In this document: positions 45,332 to 53,866 of the stretch, piece after piece
Position numbering within the stretch: the stretch's first letter is position 1
How the letters are laid out: the number at the start of each line of letters is the position of its first letter
From: JAOUEA01 sp963825685
GTDB taxonomy: Bacteria; Actinomycetota; UBA4738; HRBIN12
Direction of reading: 5' to 3'
DNA length: 64,000 nt
Assembly: GCA_963825685.1 (NCBI GenBank)
Contig: CAWGUD010000035.1
Coordinates: 34,976 to 98,975, forward strand
Notes under the pieces: generated by a model
Database searches by the model: none
What the model saw: only the letters and a program-made list of their open reading frames with translations
What the model was told of the DNA's origin: nothing
Translations under genes and position numbers: made by a program

Positions 45332-46489
45332 TCACGCCTGGGTCCGAGGATCGAGTGCGTCGCGCATGCCGTCACCGACGAGGTTGAACGCGAGGGTGGT
45401 CATGAACAGCGCGATGCCCGGGAAGATCATGAGCCAGACCGCGTAGCGGAACGCGCTGGCTGACTGGCTGAGCATGGCGCCCCACGACGGCGTCGTGTCG
45501 GGCACGCCGACGCCGAGGAACGACAGACCGGCCTCGAACAGGATGTTCGAGGGGATGATCAGGGTGGTGTAGACGATCAGGGGCGCCGCCACGTTCGGCA
45601 GGATCTCGCGCGCCATGATGCGCCAGTTCGAGGAACCGAGCGACCGCGATGCCTCGACGAACTCCTTCTCGCGCAGCGAGAGCACCTGACCTCGGATGAT
45701 GCGGGAGATGTACGGCCAGCTGAACAGGCCGATGATCAGGCTCACGAGCAGGAGCCCGGGCTTGATCAGCCCGCCGAGGCAGCCTTCGGCCGTCGCGCCG
45801 CACGCCGAGGCGAGCCCCAGCGCCAGGAGCAGGATCGGCAGGGACAGCACCACGTCGGTGAGTCGAGAGATGAAGGTGTCGGTCTTGCCCCGGAAGAACC
45901 CCGAGATCACGCCGAGCACCGTGCCGATGATCAGCGCGATGCCGGTGGCGGCGAACGCGATGATCAGCGAGGTTCGGGCGCCGTACAGGATGCGGACGAA
46001 GAGGTCTCTCCCGGTCGAGTCGACGCCGAGGAAGTAGCCGGGGACCGCGGTGCAGCCCTGGGTCGCGACCGAGACCTGGCCTCCCTCGATCACGACGGGA
46101 GCGTCGGCGGCGCCCTCGGGACACGGCCACCACGACGGGGCTCCGGGCAGGCCGAACGAATCCAGCGCGTCGAGGTTCACGAAGTTGGGTTCGTGGCCGG
46201 TCCATCGAACCGACAGTGGGGCGATGATCGCCAGCACGATCATCACGAAGATGACGACGATGCCGACGAGCGCCCATCGGTCGCGACGGAACTGTCGCCA
46301 GAAGATCTGCCACGGGGAACGCCCGATGTCTTCCTTCGGGAGCTCGGCTCCGGGGACGACCTCGGTCTCGACGAGGGCGTCCTCGACGAACTTCCCTTCC
46401 TTGCCCATGCCCGAGCGGGTGCCGGTGGTCCCCGGTGCCAGCAGGGACCCGCGGTCGTCGCCCGGTACGTCGTGTCGGTCGTCGCTCAC
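45332..46489 (-). CDS. oppC: Oligopeptide ABC transporter permease OppC
   Basis: 385 residues, longer than the usual 300. It has an N-terminal cytoplasmic extension of about 70 residues, the conserved SPWQIFWRQFRRDRWALVG, an outer loop of about 60 residues with two cysteines, six membrane helices, and the coupling motif KEFVEASRSLGSSNWRIMARE. The DPRTQA C-terminus is standard. The GTG start has TATCAT 8 nt upstream, probably the promoter of the whole opp operon. Confidence 0.92.
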   Translation of the reverse strand: MSDDRHDVPGDDRGSLLAPGTTGTRSGMGKEGKFVEDALVETEVVPGAELPKEDIGRSPWQIFWRQFRRDRWALVGIVVIFVMIVLAIIAPLSVRWTGHEPNFVNLDALDSFGLPGAPSWWPCPEGAADAPVVIEGGQVSVATQGCTAVPGYFLGVDSTGRDLFVRILYGARTSLIIAFAATGIALIIGTVLGVISGFFRGKTDTFISRLTDVVLSLPILLLALGLASACGATAEGCLGGLIKPGLLLVSLIIGLFSWPYISRIIRGQVLSLREKEFVEASRSLGSSNWRIMAREILPNVAAPLIVYTTLIIPSNILFEAGLSFLGVGVPDTTPSWGAMLSQSASAFRYAVWLMIFPGIALFMTTLAFNLVGDGMRDALDPRTQA

Positions 46490-46497
46490 CGGCGCGG

Positions 46498-46503
46498 ATG
46501 ATA
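46498..46503 (-). promoter_or_regulatory. -10 box TATCAT before oppC (opp operon promoter)
   Basis: TATCAT on the minus strand, 8 nt before the GTG of oppC at 46489, in the 125-bp gap behind apgM. Confidence 0.55.
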
Positions 46504-46614
46504 GGCCTGTTCGGTCCTCACGGCAACGCGGTTCGGCGCGTTCCCGCAGGCCCGAGGCGGTGTGCTCACGGGAAACGGGGCAGGAATCCGCAATCGAAGC
46601 GACACCGCGAGGGC

Positions 46615-47899
46615 TCAGTCACGGACGAGCGCGCTGAGCCTCGGCAGGATCTGCGGCCCGAGCAACTCCCCCAGGGAGCCCTCGGCGCATGCCCGCTCTC
46701 CGAACGAGCTCGTGCCGTCCGGGGTCACCCGTCCCCCGCTCGCGAGCAGCGGCACGGGGTCGGCGGTGTGGGCCTTGCGCAGACACGACGTGGCGTGGTC
46801 GGCCGTGACCGCGACCAGCGTGTCGCCTGCCAGGCGGGGCAGCACCTCGCCGAAGAACGCTCGGTCGATCGCCGTCACCACGTCGCGCTTGTCCTCCGCA
46901 CGTCCGTCGTGGGCCGGCACGTCGGGCCCCTTGATGTGGACGTAGAGAGCCTGGAAGTCGCCGAGCGCGTCGGCGGCGAGATGGGCCCACTCCGCGTACC
47001 GCTCCTCGGCGGCCGGGCCGAACCCGGCGGCATCCAGGCGGGGCGCGTCGACCGGCTGCATGCCGAGGGCGATCGAGATGCCGCGTTCGACCGGCATCTC
47101 CACGAAGCACCCCCACGGCATGCCGAACCGTTCCGCGATGGGCTCGAGGTTCGGGCGGTGATCGCCTCCGTCGCGCGTGAGGATCAGGTTGCCGGGCAGC
47201 TTGCCGTCCTCGCGCCGGCGGGTGTTGACCTCGCTGGCATCCAGGATGCGGGCGGAGCCCTCGACGAACGCGTTCGTGAGGTCGGCGGCTCGTTCGGCTC
47301 CCGGGGACGCATCGAGCGCGACGGCGGTCGCGACGACCGGCTCGAACGTCTCGAGCGCGACCCCGAGGTGCCCCCGGCGCTCGTAGGCGGGGTCGGTGTT
47401 CGTGACGCTCGACGACAGGGCGACGCCGTCGTCGGAGCGGATCACGAGCGCCCCGCGGTGCTCGATCGTCGCTCGCAGCTCGAAGGAGGCGCCGTCGAGC
47501 CGCAGGGTGCGGTTCACCTCGTCGGCCAACGCGTGCGCCTCGTCGCTGGAGAGGTCGCGGCCGACGCGGCGATCGACGATCTCGGGCCAGGACGCCGTCG
47601 CGAAGTTGATGCGGTACGCGAGGTCGCCGTCCTTGAAGTCCATGCCGATGCCGAGCGCCTCCAGCACGCCACGGCCGGGGTGTTCCTCGTTGGGGTCGTA
47701 CCCGAGGATGCCGAACACGCCGATGTCGGACTCCGGCGCGATGCCGGGGCCGACCGTCACGACGGTGCCGGTCGCACCCCGGGCGGCGAGCGCGTCGAGG
47801 TTGGGGGTCTCGGCGGCTTCGAGTGGCGTGCGGCCGTCGAGCGCGGGGATCGGGATCGTCGCCGAGCCCGTCGAGGCAGACGTACAGGAGGGTGCTCAC
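46615..47899 (-). CDS. apgM: Archaeal-type independent phosphoglycerate mutase ApgM (one frame break)
   Basis: About 427 residues after removing one C near 47852. The alkaline-phosphatase-like fold is marked by the N-terminal LYVCLDGLGDDPIPAL, the nucleophile region PESDIGVFGILGYDP, KGPDVPAHDGRAEDK and VTADHATSCLRKAHT. It matches the ApgM group, distinct from the GpmI and dPGM mutases. It interconverts 3- and 2-phosphoglycerate and sits behind gap, pgk and tpiA, completing a lower-glycolysis block. The start is GTG at 47899 with GAGGAAGG upstream. Confidence 0.88.
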
Positions 47900-47917
47900 G
47901 CTGGTCCTTCCTCTTCG

Positions 47918-48703
47918 TCAGCGGTACTTCACGATCAGCGCCAGGTCCTCGGGGTCGAGGCTCGCGCCACCCACGAGCGCGCCGTCGATCTCCGGATGCG
48001 CCATGAACTCCCGGATGTTGCCGGGCTTCACGCTTCCGCCGTACTGCACGCGCACGGCCTGCGCGACGATGTCGTCGTAGCGATCGGCGAGGGTGGAGCG
48101 GATCACCTCGACCACGCGTCCCGCGTCGGCGGCGTCGGCGTTGCGGCCCGTGCCGATCGCCCAGATCGGTTCGTAGGCAACGACCATCGTCGCCGCACCC
48201 TCGGCGTCGATGTGGTCGAAGCCGCGCCGGATCTGCTGGGCGACCTTCGTCTCGGTGCCGTCGGCGTCGCGCTCCTCGAGGGACTCGCCGACGCACAGGA
48301 TCGGCGTCATGCCGTGCTTCAGCACCGCCCGTGCCTTCTTGTTGACGACGAGGTCGTCTTCGCCGAACAACTGGCGGCGCTCGGAGTGGCCGACGATCAC
48401 GTACCCGACCCTCAGGGCCTCGAGCATCAGGGGCGAGACCTCGCCCGTGAACGCGCCCTGCTCCTCGAACGAGACGTTCTGCGCGCCGAGGCCGTACGGG
48501 AGCTTGTCGGACTCGAGCAGCGTCTCCACCGATCGCAACGCGGTGAACGCGGGGCAGATCACGACCTCCACGCGTTCGGCGTCGTCCTTGTCGAGCAGGT
48601 AGCTCAGCTTCTGGACGGCCTGGATCGCCTCGAGGTGCGTCTTGTGCATCTTCCAGTTGGCCGCGATGATCGGACGGCGTTCGGTGGCGGGGTTCGTGGT
48701 CAC
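47918..48703 (-). CDS. tpiA: Triosephosphate isomerase
   Basis: 261 residues, normal length. Catalytic residues are visible: Lys in AANWKMHKT, His in VGHSERRQ, Glu in AYEPIWAIGTG, and the phosphate loop VQYGGSVKPGN. The GTG at 48703 overlaps the pgk stop (GTGA). The apparent long Pgk-TpiA protein comes from a frame break in pgk. Confidence 0.96.
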   Translation of the reverse strand: MTTNPATERRPIIAANWKMHKTHLEAIQAVQKLSYLLDKDDAERVEVVICPAFTALRSVETLLESDKLPYGLGAQNVSFEEQGAFTGEVSPLMLEALRVGYVIVGHSERRQLFGEDDLVVNKKARAVLKHGMTPILCVGESLEERDADGTETKVAQQIRRGFDHIDAEGAATMVVAYEPIWAIGTGRNADAADAGRVVEVIRSTLADRYDDIVAQAVRVQYGGSVKPGNIREFMAHPEIDGALVGGASLDPEDLALIVKYR

Positions 48704-49882
48704 GGACGGTCCTCCAGGATCGTGATGCCGGGCAACGAGCGACCCTCGAGGAACTCGAGCGAGGCTCCCCCGCCGGTGGACAGGTGATCGAACGACGTCG
48801 GCGAGCTCGGCCTTCTTCACGGCCAGCAGGGAATCCCCGCCACCGACGACGCTGAACGCGTCGGCGTGCGCGACGGCCGTGGCGACCCCGCGCGTGCCGG
48901 CGCTGAACGGCTCGAGCTCGAACACGCCCATCGGACCGTTCCAGAGGATCGTCTTGGCGTCGGCGATGATGCGCGCGTACTCCTCGACCGTCTTCGGCCC
49001 GATGTCGAGACCCATCATGCCGCGCGGGATCTCCGCGGCCGGCACCGTGCGTCGGTCCGCCTTCGCGGAGATCTCGGCGGCCGCGACCACGTCCTGCGGC
49101 ACCTCGACGAGCACGCCTCGCTCGCGCGCCCTCGCCCTGGCCGCGCGGACCTCGTCGAACCGCTCCCGTTCGCAGAGGCTCGTGCCGATCTCCCCACCGT
49201 CGGCGGCGATCAGGGTGAACGCCATCGCCCCGCCGACCAGCAGCACGTCGACGCGGTCGATCAATGATTCGATCACCGCGAGCTTGTCGCTCACCTTGGC
49301 CCCGCCGAGGATCGCCACGTATGGCCGCTCCGGATCGTGGAGCAGGCGAGACAGCACCTCGACCTCGCGCTGCATCAGCCGGCCGGCCACCGACGGGCGA
49401 CCGCTGGCGAGCATGAGCTCGGGCAGCGCGGAGACGCTCGCATGCGAACGGTGCGCGGCACCGAACGCATCGTCGACGTAGGCATCGGCGAGCTCGGCGA
49501 GCTGTCCGGCGAAGGCCGGGTCGTTCGCTTCCTCGCCCGGGTCGAACCGCAGGTTCTCGAGGAGCACGACGGGGTCGTCGGGCAGCTCCGACGGAGCCGT
49601 CTCGGCGAGCGTGGCCACCGGTTCCCCGATCAGCTCAGCCAGCCGCGCACCCACGGGTGCCAGCCGGAGATCCTCGTGCACCTCGCCCTTGGGGCGGCCG
49701 AGGTGTGAGGCGAGCACGATCGAGGCCCCGCGTTCGCGGAGCTCGCGGATCGTGGGGAGCGTCGCGACGATGCGGGCGTCGTCGGCCACCGCCCCGGCGT
49801 CGAGCGGCACGTTGAAGTCGGCACGCACGAAGACGCGCGAGCCGGCGACGTCGCCGAGGTCGTCGAGCGTGCGCAGGGTCAC
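48700..49882 (-). CDS. pgk: Phosphoglycerate kinase (one frame break)
   Basis: About 393 residues when one extra G near 48793 is removed; the C-terminus then reads FDHLSTGGGASLEFLEG and ends ILEDRP at 48700. The family motifs are FVRADFNVPLD, ASHLGRPKG, LLENLRFDPGEE, ILGGAKVSDK and FSVVGGGDS. It makes ATP from 1,3-bisphosphoglycerate. The start is GTG. It follows gap by 22 bp and is coupled to tpiA. Confidence 0.93.
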
Positions 49883-49904
49883 GGCGACACCGGGCCGCCG
49901 CGCG

Positions 49905-50912
49905 TCAGAGCTTCGCCGCGACGATGGCGGCGAGGTCGACGAGGCGGCTCGAGTATCCCCACTCGTTGTCGTACCAGCCGATCGCCTTCACGACGTTGCC
50001 CATCACCATCGTGGCGCTCGCATCGAACGTGCACGAGGCCTGACTGCCGACGATGTCGCTCGAGACGATGGGATCCTCGGTGTACACGAGCTTGCCGGCG
50101 AGCGGGCCCTCGTCGGCCGCCGCCTTGAAGGCCGCCGTGACCTCGTCGAGGGTGACGTCGCGCGAGACCGTCACGACGAGATCGGTGACCGAACCGTCGG
50201 GCACGGGCACCCGCATCGACATGCCGTCGAGCTTGCCCTTCAGGTGCGGCAGCACGAGGCCGGTCGCCTTCGCGGCCCCGGTGGAGGTCGGGATGATGTT
50301 CACGGCCGCGGCCCGGGCACGCCGCAGGTCCTTGTGCGGCAGGTCGAGGATGCTCTGGTCGTTCGTGTAGGCGTGCACGGTCGTCATGAACCCCTGCTCG
50401 ATGCCGAACGCGTCGTCGATCACCTTCGCCATCGGAGCGACGCAGTTCGTGGTGCACGAGGCGTTCGAGATCACGTGGTGGTTCGCCGGGTCGTACGCGT
50501 CGTCGTTCACTCCGAGGACCACGGTGAGGTCCTCGTTCTTGGCCGGGGCGCTGATGATCACCTTCTGCGCGCCCGCCTCGAGGTGGGCGGCCGCCTTGTC
50601 GCGGTCGGTGAAGATGCCGGTGGACTCGATCACGATCTCGGCGCCGAGGTCCTTCCACGGCAGGTCGGCCGGGTTGCGCTCGGCGAGCACGCGGAGCTCG
50701 TCGCCGTCGATCACCAGTCCGTTGGCGCCGAGCCCGACCTCGCCCGGGTAGCGTCCGTGCACCGAGTCGTACTTCAGCAGGTGCGCCATCGTGGCGGCGT
50801 CACCGAGGTCGTTCACCCCCACGAAGTCGAAGTCGAGACCGAGCTGCTTCGAGGCGCGGAAGAAGTTGCGCCCGATGCGACCGAATCCGTTGATGCCGAT
50901 CTTCACGCTCAT
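49905..50912 (-). CDS. gap: Glyceraldehyde-3-phosphate dehydrogenase
   Basis: 335 residues, normal length. The NAD-binding start GINGFGRIGRNFFRAS, catalytic Cys in SNASCTTNC, the His of the HAYTNDQ segment and the C-terminal WYDNEWGYSSR are all intact. The ATG at 50912 has GGAGG 6 nt upstream and a TAGGAT -10 box (50961-50966). It is the first gene of the gap-pgk-tpiA-apgM block. Confidence 0.97.
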   Translation of the reverse strand: MSVKIGINGFGRIGRNFFRASKQLGLDFDFVGVNDLGDAATMAHLLKYDSVHGRYPGEVGLGANGLVIDGDELRVLAERNPADLPWKDLGAEIVIESTGIFTDRDKAAAHLEAGAQKVIISAPAKNEDLTVVLGVNDDAYDPANHHVISNASCTTNCVAPMAKVIDDAFGIEQGFMTTVHAYTNDQSILDLPHKDLRRARAAAVNIIPTSTGAAKATGLVLPHLKGKLDGMSMRVPVPDGSVTDLVVTVSRDVTLDEVTAAFKAAADEGPLAGKLVYTEDPIVSSDIVGSQASCTFDASATMVMGNVVKAIGWYDNEWGYSSRLVDLAAIVAAKL

Positions 50913-50960
50913 GGGGATCCTCCTCGAGCAGCTGGAAACCTTCGGGTCGTGACGGGTCCC

Positions 50961-50966
50961 ATCCTA
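50961..50966 (-). promoter_or_regulatory. -10 box TAGGAT for the gap glycolytic block
   Basis: TAGGAT on the minus strand in the 93-bp gap between rapZ and gap, followed by a 48-nt leader with a GGAGG site (50919-50923). Confidence 0.5.
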
Positions 50967-50988
50967 GTCAGCGCCCCCGGATCGCGGC

Positions 50989-51006
50989 ACGGGCCGGACG
51001 GCCCGT
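50989..51006 (-). terminator. Stem-loop at the rapZ stop
   Basis: An 8-bp perfect stem (50989-50996 with 50999-51006) with a 2-nt centre, touching the rapZ stop codon. It separates uvrC-rapZ from the gap promoter. No U-run. Confidence 0.45.
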
Positions 51007-51911
51007 CAGTTCCGTGCGAGGTCGCGGTGCGCCACCGTCACGGGGATGCCGCGGTCGGCGAAGTAGCGGCCGAGCTCCTCGGAGACCACCACCGACCGGT
51101 GTCGTCCGCCCGTGCACCCGATGGCGCAGGTGAGGTAGGACTTGCCCTCGGCGACGTAGCCCGGCACCACGACCTCGAGCAGGGCCTCGAGCCGCTCCAT
51201 GAAGGCCTGGTACTGGTCGTGGCCCTGCACGTAGTCGCGGACCCGCTCGTCGGTACCCGGCAGCGGGCGCAGTTCGTCGACCCAGTGGGGGTTGGGGAGG
51301 AAGCGGACATCGAGCACGAGGTCGGCGTCGCGCGGCGTGCCGTACTTGAACCCGAACGACGTGACCGAGACCTGCAGGCCCTGCTCCGGTGGGGCCTCGG
51401 AGAAGGCGTCGCGGATGCGGTCGCGCAGGCGATGTGGCGTGAGCCCGCTGGTGTCGATGATCAGGTCGGCGTCGCCCCGCAGGCTCTCCATCATGAGCCG
51501 CTCCTTGCGGATGCCCTCGACCACGCGGTCCGCGGGCGCGAGGGGGTGCCGGCGCCGCGTCGCCTCGTAGCGGTTCACGAGATCGTCGTCCGCCGCCTCG
51601 AGGAAGAGGATGCGGTAGTCGACCCGGAGCTGCTTCAGCTCGTCGAGCGCCTTCGACAGCTCCCCGAAGAACACGCCTCCGCGCGCGTCGACGACGATCG
51701 CGATGCGCGTCGGGCCACCCGGCCTCGAGACCAGCTCGGCCATCGTGGGCAGCAGGGCGGGCGGCAGGTTGTCGACCACGAAGTACCCGAGGTCCTCGAG
51801 CGAGTGCGCGGCCTCGGAGCGCCCTGCGCCCGAGAGGCCCGTGATCAAGAGGAAGCCGGGCCCCCCCGTCGAGACGCCGGCGGCCGGCGCCGGGCTCGCC
51901 TCGGTCGTCAT
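51006..51911 (-). CDS. rapZ: RNase adapter/nucleotide-binding protein RapZ
   Basis: 301 residues. The Walker A is LITGLSGAGRSEAAHSLED, with Arg in place of the usual Lys as in many actinobacteria. It is followed by FFVVDNLPP-like segment YFVVDNLPPALL, ATRRRHPLAP and the C-terminal IGCTGGRHRSVVV. RapZ-type proteins bind small RNAs or metabolites of cell-wall synthesis. The ATG overlaps the uvrC stop (ATGA). The usual neighbours yvcK and whiA are absent before gap. Confidence 0.93.
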   Translation of the reverse strand: MTTEASPAPAAGVSTGGPGFLLITGLSGAGRSEAAHSLEDLGYFVVDNLPPALLPTMAELVSRPGGPTRIAIVVDARGGVFFGELSKALDELKQLRVDYRILFLEAADDDLVNRYEATRRRHPLAPADRVVEGIRKERLMMESLRGDADLIIDTSGLTPHRLRDRIRDAFSEAPPEQGLQVSVTSFGFKYGTPRDADLVLDVRFLPNPHWVDELRPLPGTDERVRDYVQGHDQYQAFMERLEALLEVVVPGYVAEGKSYLTCAIGCTGGRHRSVVVSEELGRYFADRGIPVTVAHRDLARN

Positions 51912-53821
51912 GCGCTGACCTTGCCGTCGGCGACGAGGCCGGGTCCGCGGACGAGCGGTTGCTCGGTCTGCCCGGTCTCGTGGAGGCGCTCGTGGATCGC
52001 GGCGGCGAGCTCCGGACCGATGCTCGGCGTCTCGGCGATCTGCTCGGGGTCGGCTCGACGCAGGCGCGCCAACGATCCGAAGCGCTTGAGCAGGGCCTTC
52101 TTCCTCGCGGGCCCGACGCCGGGCACGTCGTCGAGGGGCGAGCGGAGGGCGCGCTTCTCGCGCGTCTGGCGGTGGTAGGTGATCGCGAACCGATGCGCCT
52201 CGTCGCGCAGATGCTGGAGCACGAACAGGGCCTCGGATCCCCGAGGGATCATCAGCGGCTCGGGGTGGTCGGGGAAGTAGACCTCCTCGAGCCGCTTCGC
52301 GAGGCCGATGTGCGGGATCTGCAACCCGAGCTCTCCCAGGACCTTCGACGCCATGCTCAGCTGCCCCCGGCCACCGTCGACGACGACGAGCGCCGGCGGG
52401 TAGGAGAACCGCCGACCGGGGGCGGGCGACTCGGCCCGCTCCTCGATCAGGCGCGAGAAGCGTCGGCGCAGCATCTCTTCCATGGAAGCGAAATCGTCCT
52501 GACCGACGACGCCCTTGATACGGAAACGCCGGTAGTCCGATCGCTTCGGCAGACCGTCCTCGAAGACCACCATCGACCCGACCGTGTCGGTGGGCCCGAG
52601 GTTCGAGATGTCGTAGCACTCGATGCGCAGCGGCGCCTGCTCGAGGCCGAGCCGGTCCGCGAGCTCGGTGAGGGCACGTGAGCGCGCTCCGAAGTCCGAC
52701 GCCCGACGCAGCTTGTGCCGATGGAACGACTCCTCGGCGTTGCGCATCACGACCTCGTGCAGCCGGCGCTTCGCGCCCCGCTCCGGCACGCCGATGCTGA
52801 CCTTGGTGCCGCGCCGCTCCCCCAGCCATGCCTCGAGGACCTCACGGTCGGCCGGCTCGGCCGGCACGAGCACCCGCGGCGGCACCTCGTCGCGCTCCAT
52901 GTAGAGCTGACGCACGAACGACGCGACCAGCTCCTCGCGTGTGAGCTCCTCGACGCGGTCGACGACCCAGCCCTTGCGGCCGAGCACCCGGCCCCCCCGC
53001 ACCATGAACACCTGGAACGCGGCCTCGAGGTCGTCGTCGGCCATGCCGATCACGTCGATGCTCTCGGGTCGATCGAGCACCATCTCCTGGGCCTCGAGGG
53101 CACGCCTCGCGGCGCCGAGCTGGTCGCGGAGCTTCGCCGCCTGCTCGTACTCCTGGCGCTCGGCCGCCTCGCGCATCTCGCGGTCGAGGCGCTGCATCAC
53201 CGGCTTCGTGTTGCCGGCGAGGAAGTCGGCGAGCGCGTCGACGTCGGCGCGGTAGGACTCGTGCGTGACCCCGCTCACCTCGGGCACGCACGGCCCGCTG
53301 CACCGACCGATGTCGAAGTAGAGGCAGGGGCGCTTCGCGCGCGCTCGCTGGTCGAAGAAGGCGTTGGAGCACGTGCGCACCGGGAAGACGCGGGTCAGCG
53401 CGTCGAGCGTGTCGCGGATCGCCCACGCGTGCCCGTACGGCCCGAAGTAGCGAACCTTCTTCCGCTTGGCGCCCCGGAGCACCTGGGCGCGTGGCCACTC
53501 CTCCCCCACGGTGAGCGCGAGGTACGGATAGCTCTTGTCGTCGCGGTAGCGGATGTTGAACCGCGGCCGGTGGCGCTGGATCAGGTTGTACTCGAGCATC
53601 AGGGCGTCGACCTCGCCGCTCGCGACGATCCACTCGACGCTCTCGGCGTTCTGCACCATCGCCTCGGTGCGCGCGTGCAGGGGCTTGCCCCAGTAGTTCG
53701 CGAGTCGCTTGCGGAGCGACCTGGCCTTGCCGACGTAGATCACCCGGCCGTCGCCGTCGCGGAACAGGTACGCCCCCGGTTCGTCGGGGATGTCGCCGGC
53801 GGACGGTCGGGTGAGACTCAC
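51908..53821 (-). CDS. uvrC: Excinuclease ABC subunit UvrC
   Basis: 637 residues. The N-terminal GIY-YIG nuclease domain (GAYLFRDGDGRVIYVGKARSL), a cysteine cluster (CSNAFF, CLYFDIGRCSGPC), a UVR domain (LDREMREAAERQEYEQAAKL), the RNase H-like nuclease (ECYDISNLGPTDTVGSMVVF) and C-terminal helix-hairpin-helix (DVPGVGPARKKALLKRFGS) are all present. It makes both incisions in nucleotide excision repair. The GTG start has TACGAT 6 nt upstream and a TGTC element 12 nt before that. Confidence 0.96.
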   Translation of the reverse strand: MSLTRPSAGDIPDEPGAYLFRDGDGRVIYVGKARSLRKRLANYWGKPLHARTEAMVQNAESVEWIVASGEVDALMLEYNLIQRHRPRFNIRYRDDKSYPYLALTVGEEWPRAQVLRGAKRKKVRYFGPYGHAWAIRDTLDALTRVFPVRTCSNAFFDQRARAKRPCLYFDIGRCSGPCVPEVSGVTHESYRADVDALADFLAGNTKPVMQRLDREMREAAERQEYEQAAKLRDQLGAARRALEAQEMVLDRPESIDVIGMADDDLEAAFQVFMVRGGRVLGRKGWVVDRVEELTREELVASFVRQLYMERDEVPPRVLVPAEPADREVLEAWLGERRGTKVSIGVPERGAKRRLHEVVMRNAEESFHRHKLRRASDFGARSRALTELADRLGLEQAPLRIECYDISNLGPTDTVGSMVVFEDGLPKRSDYRRFRIKGVVGQDDFASMEEMLRRRFSRLIEERAESPAPGRRFSYPPALVVVDGGRGQLSMASKVLGELGLQIPHIGLAKRLEEVYFPDHPEPLMIPRGSEALFVLQHLRDEAHRFAITYHRQTREKRALRSPLDDVPGVGPARKKALLKRFGSLARLRRADPEQIAETPSIGPELAAAIHERLHETGQTEQPLVRGPGLVADGKVSA

Positions 53822-53827
53822 CCGGTC

Positions 53828-53850
53828 ATCGTAGTCGTGCCGCCGGACAC
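53828..53850 (-). promoter_or_regulatory. uvrC promoter with PafBC-type TGTC-N12-TACGAT
   Basis: On the minus strand GTGTC (53850-53846) is followed by 12 nt and TACGAT (53833-53828), 6 nt before the GTG. The known PafBC-dependent motif is TTGTCRGTG-N8-TANNNT; here spacing is exact and 5 of 9 upstream positions match. Confidence 0.5.
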
Positions 53851-53866
53851 GCCCGGTGAGCGAGGA

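Noticed and set aside
47918..49882. A single 654-residue Pgk-TpiA fusion protein
   Set aside because: Such fusions exist (Thermotoga), but here removing one base near 48793 restores the normal Pgk C-terminus and a stop that overlaps a tpiA GTG start. The fused middle section does not resemble either enzyme.
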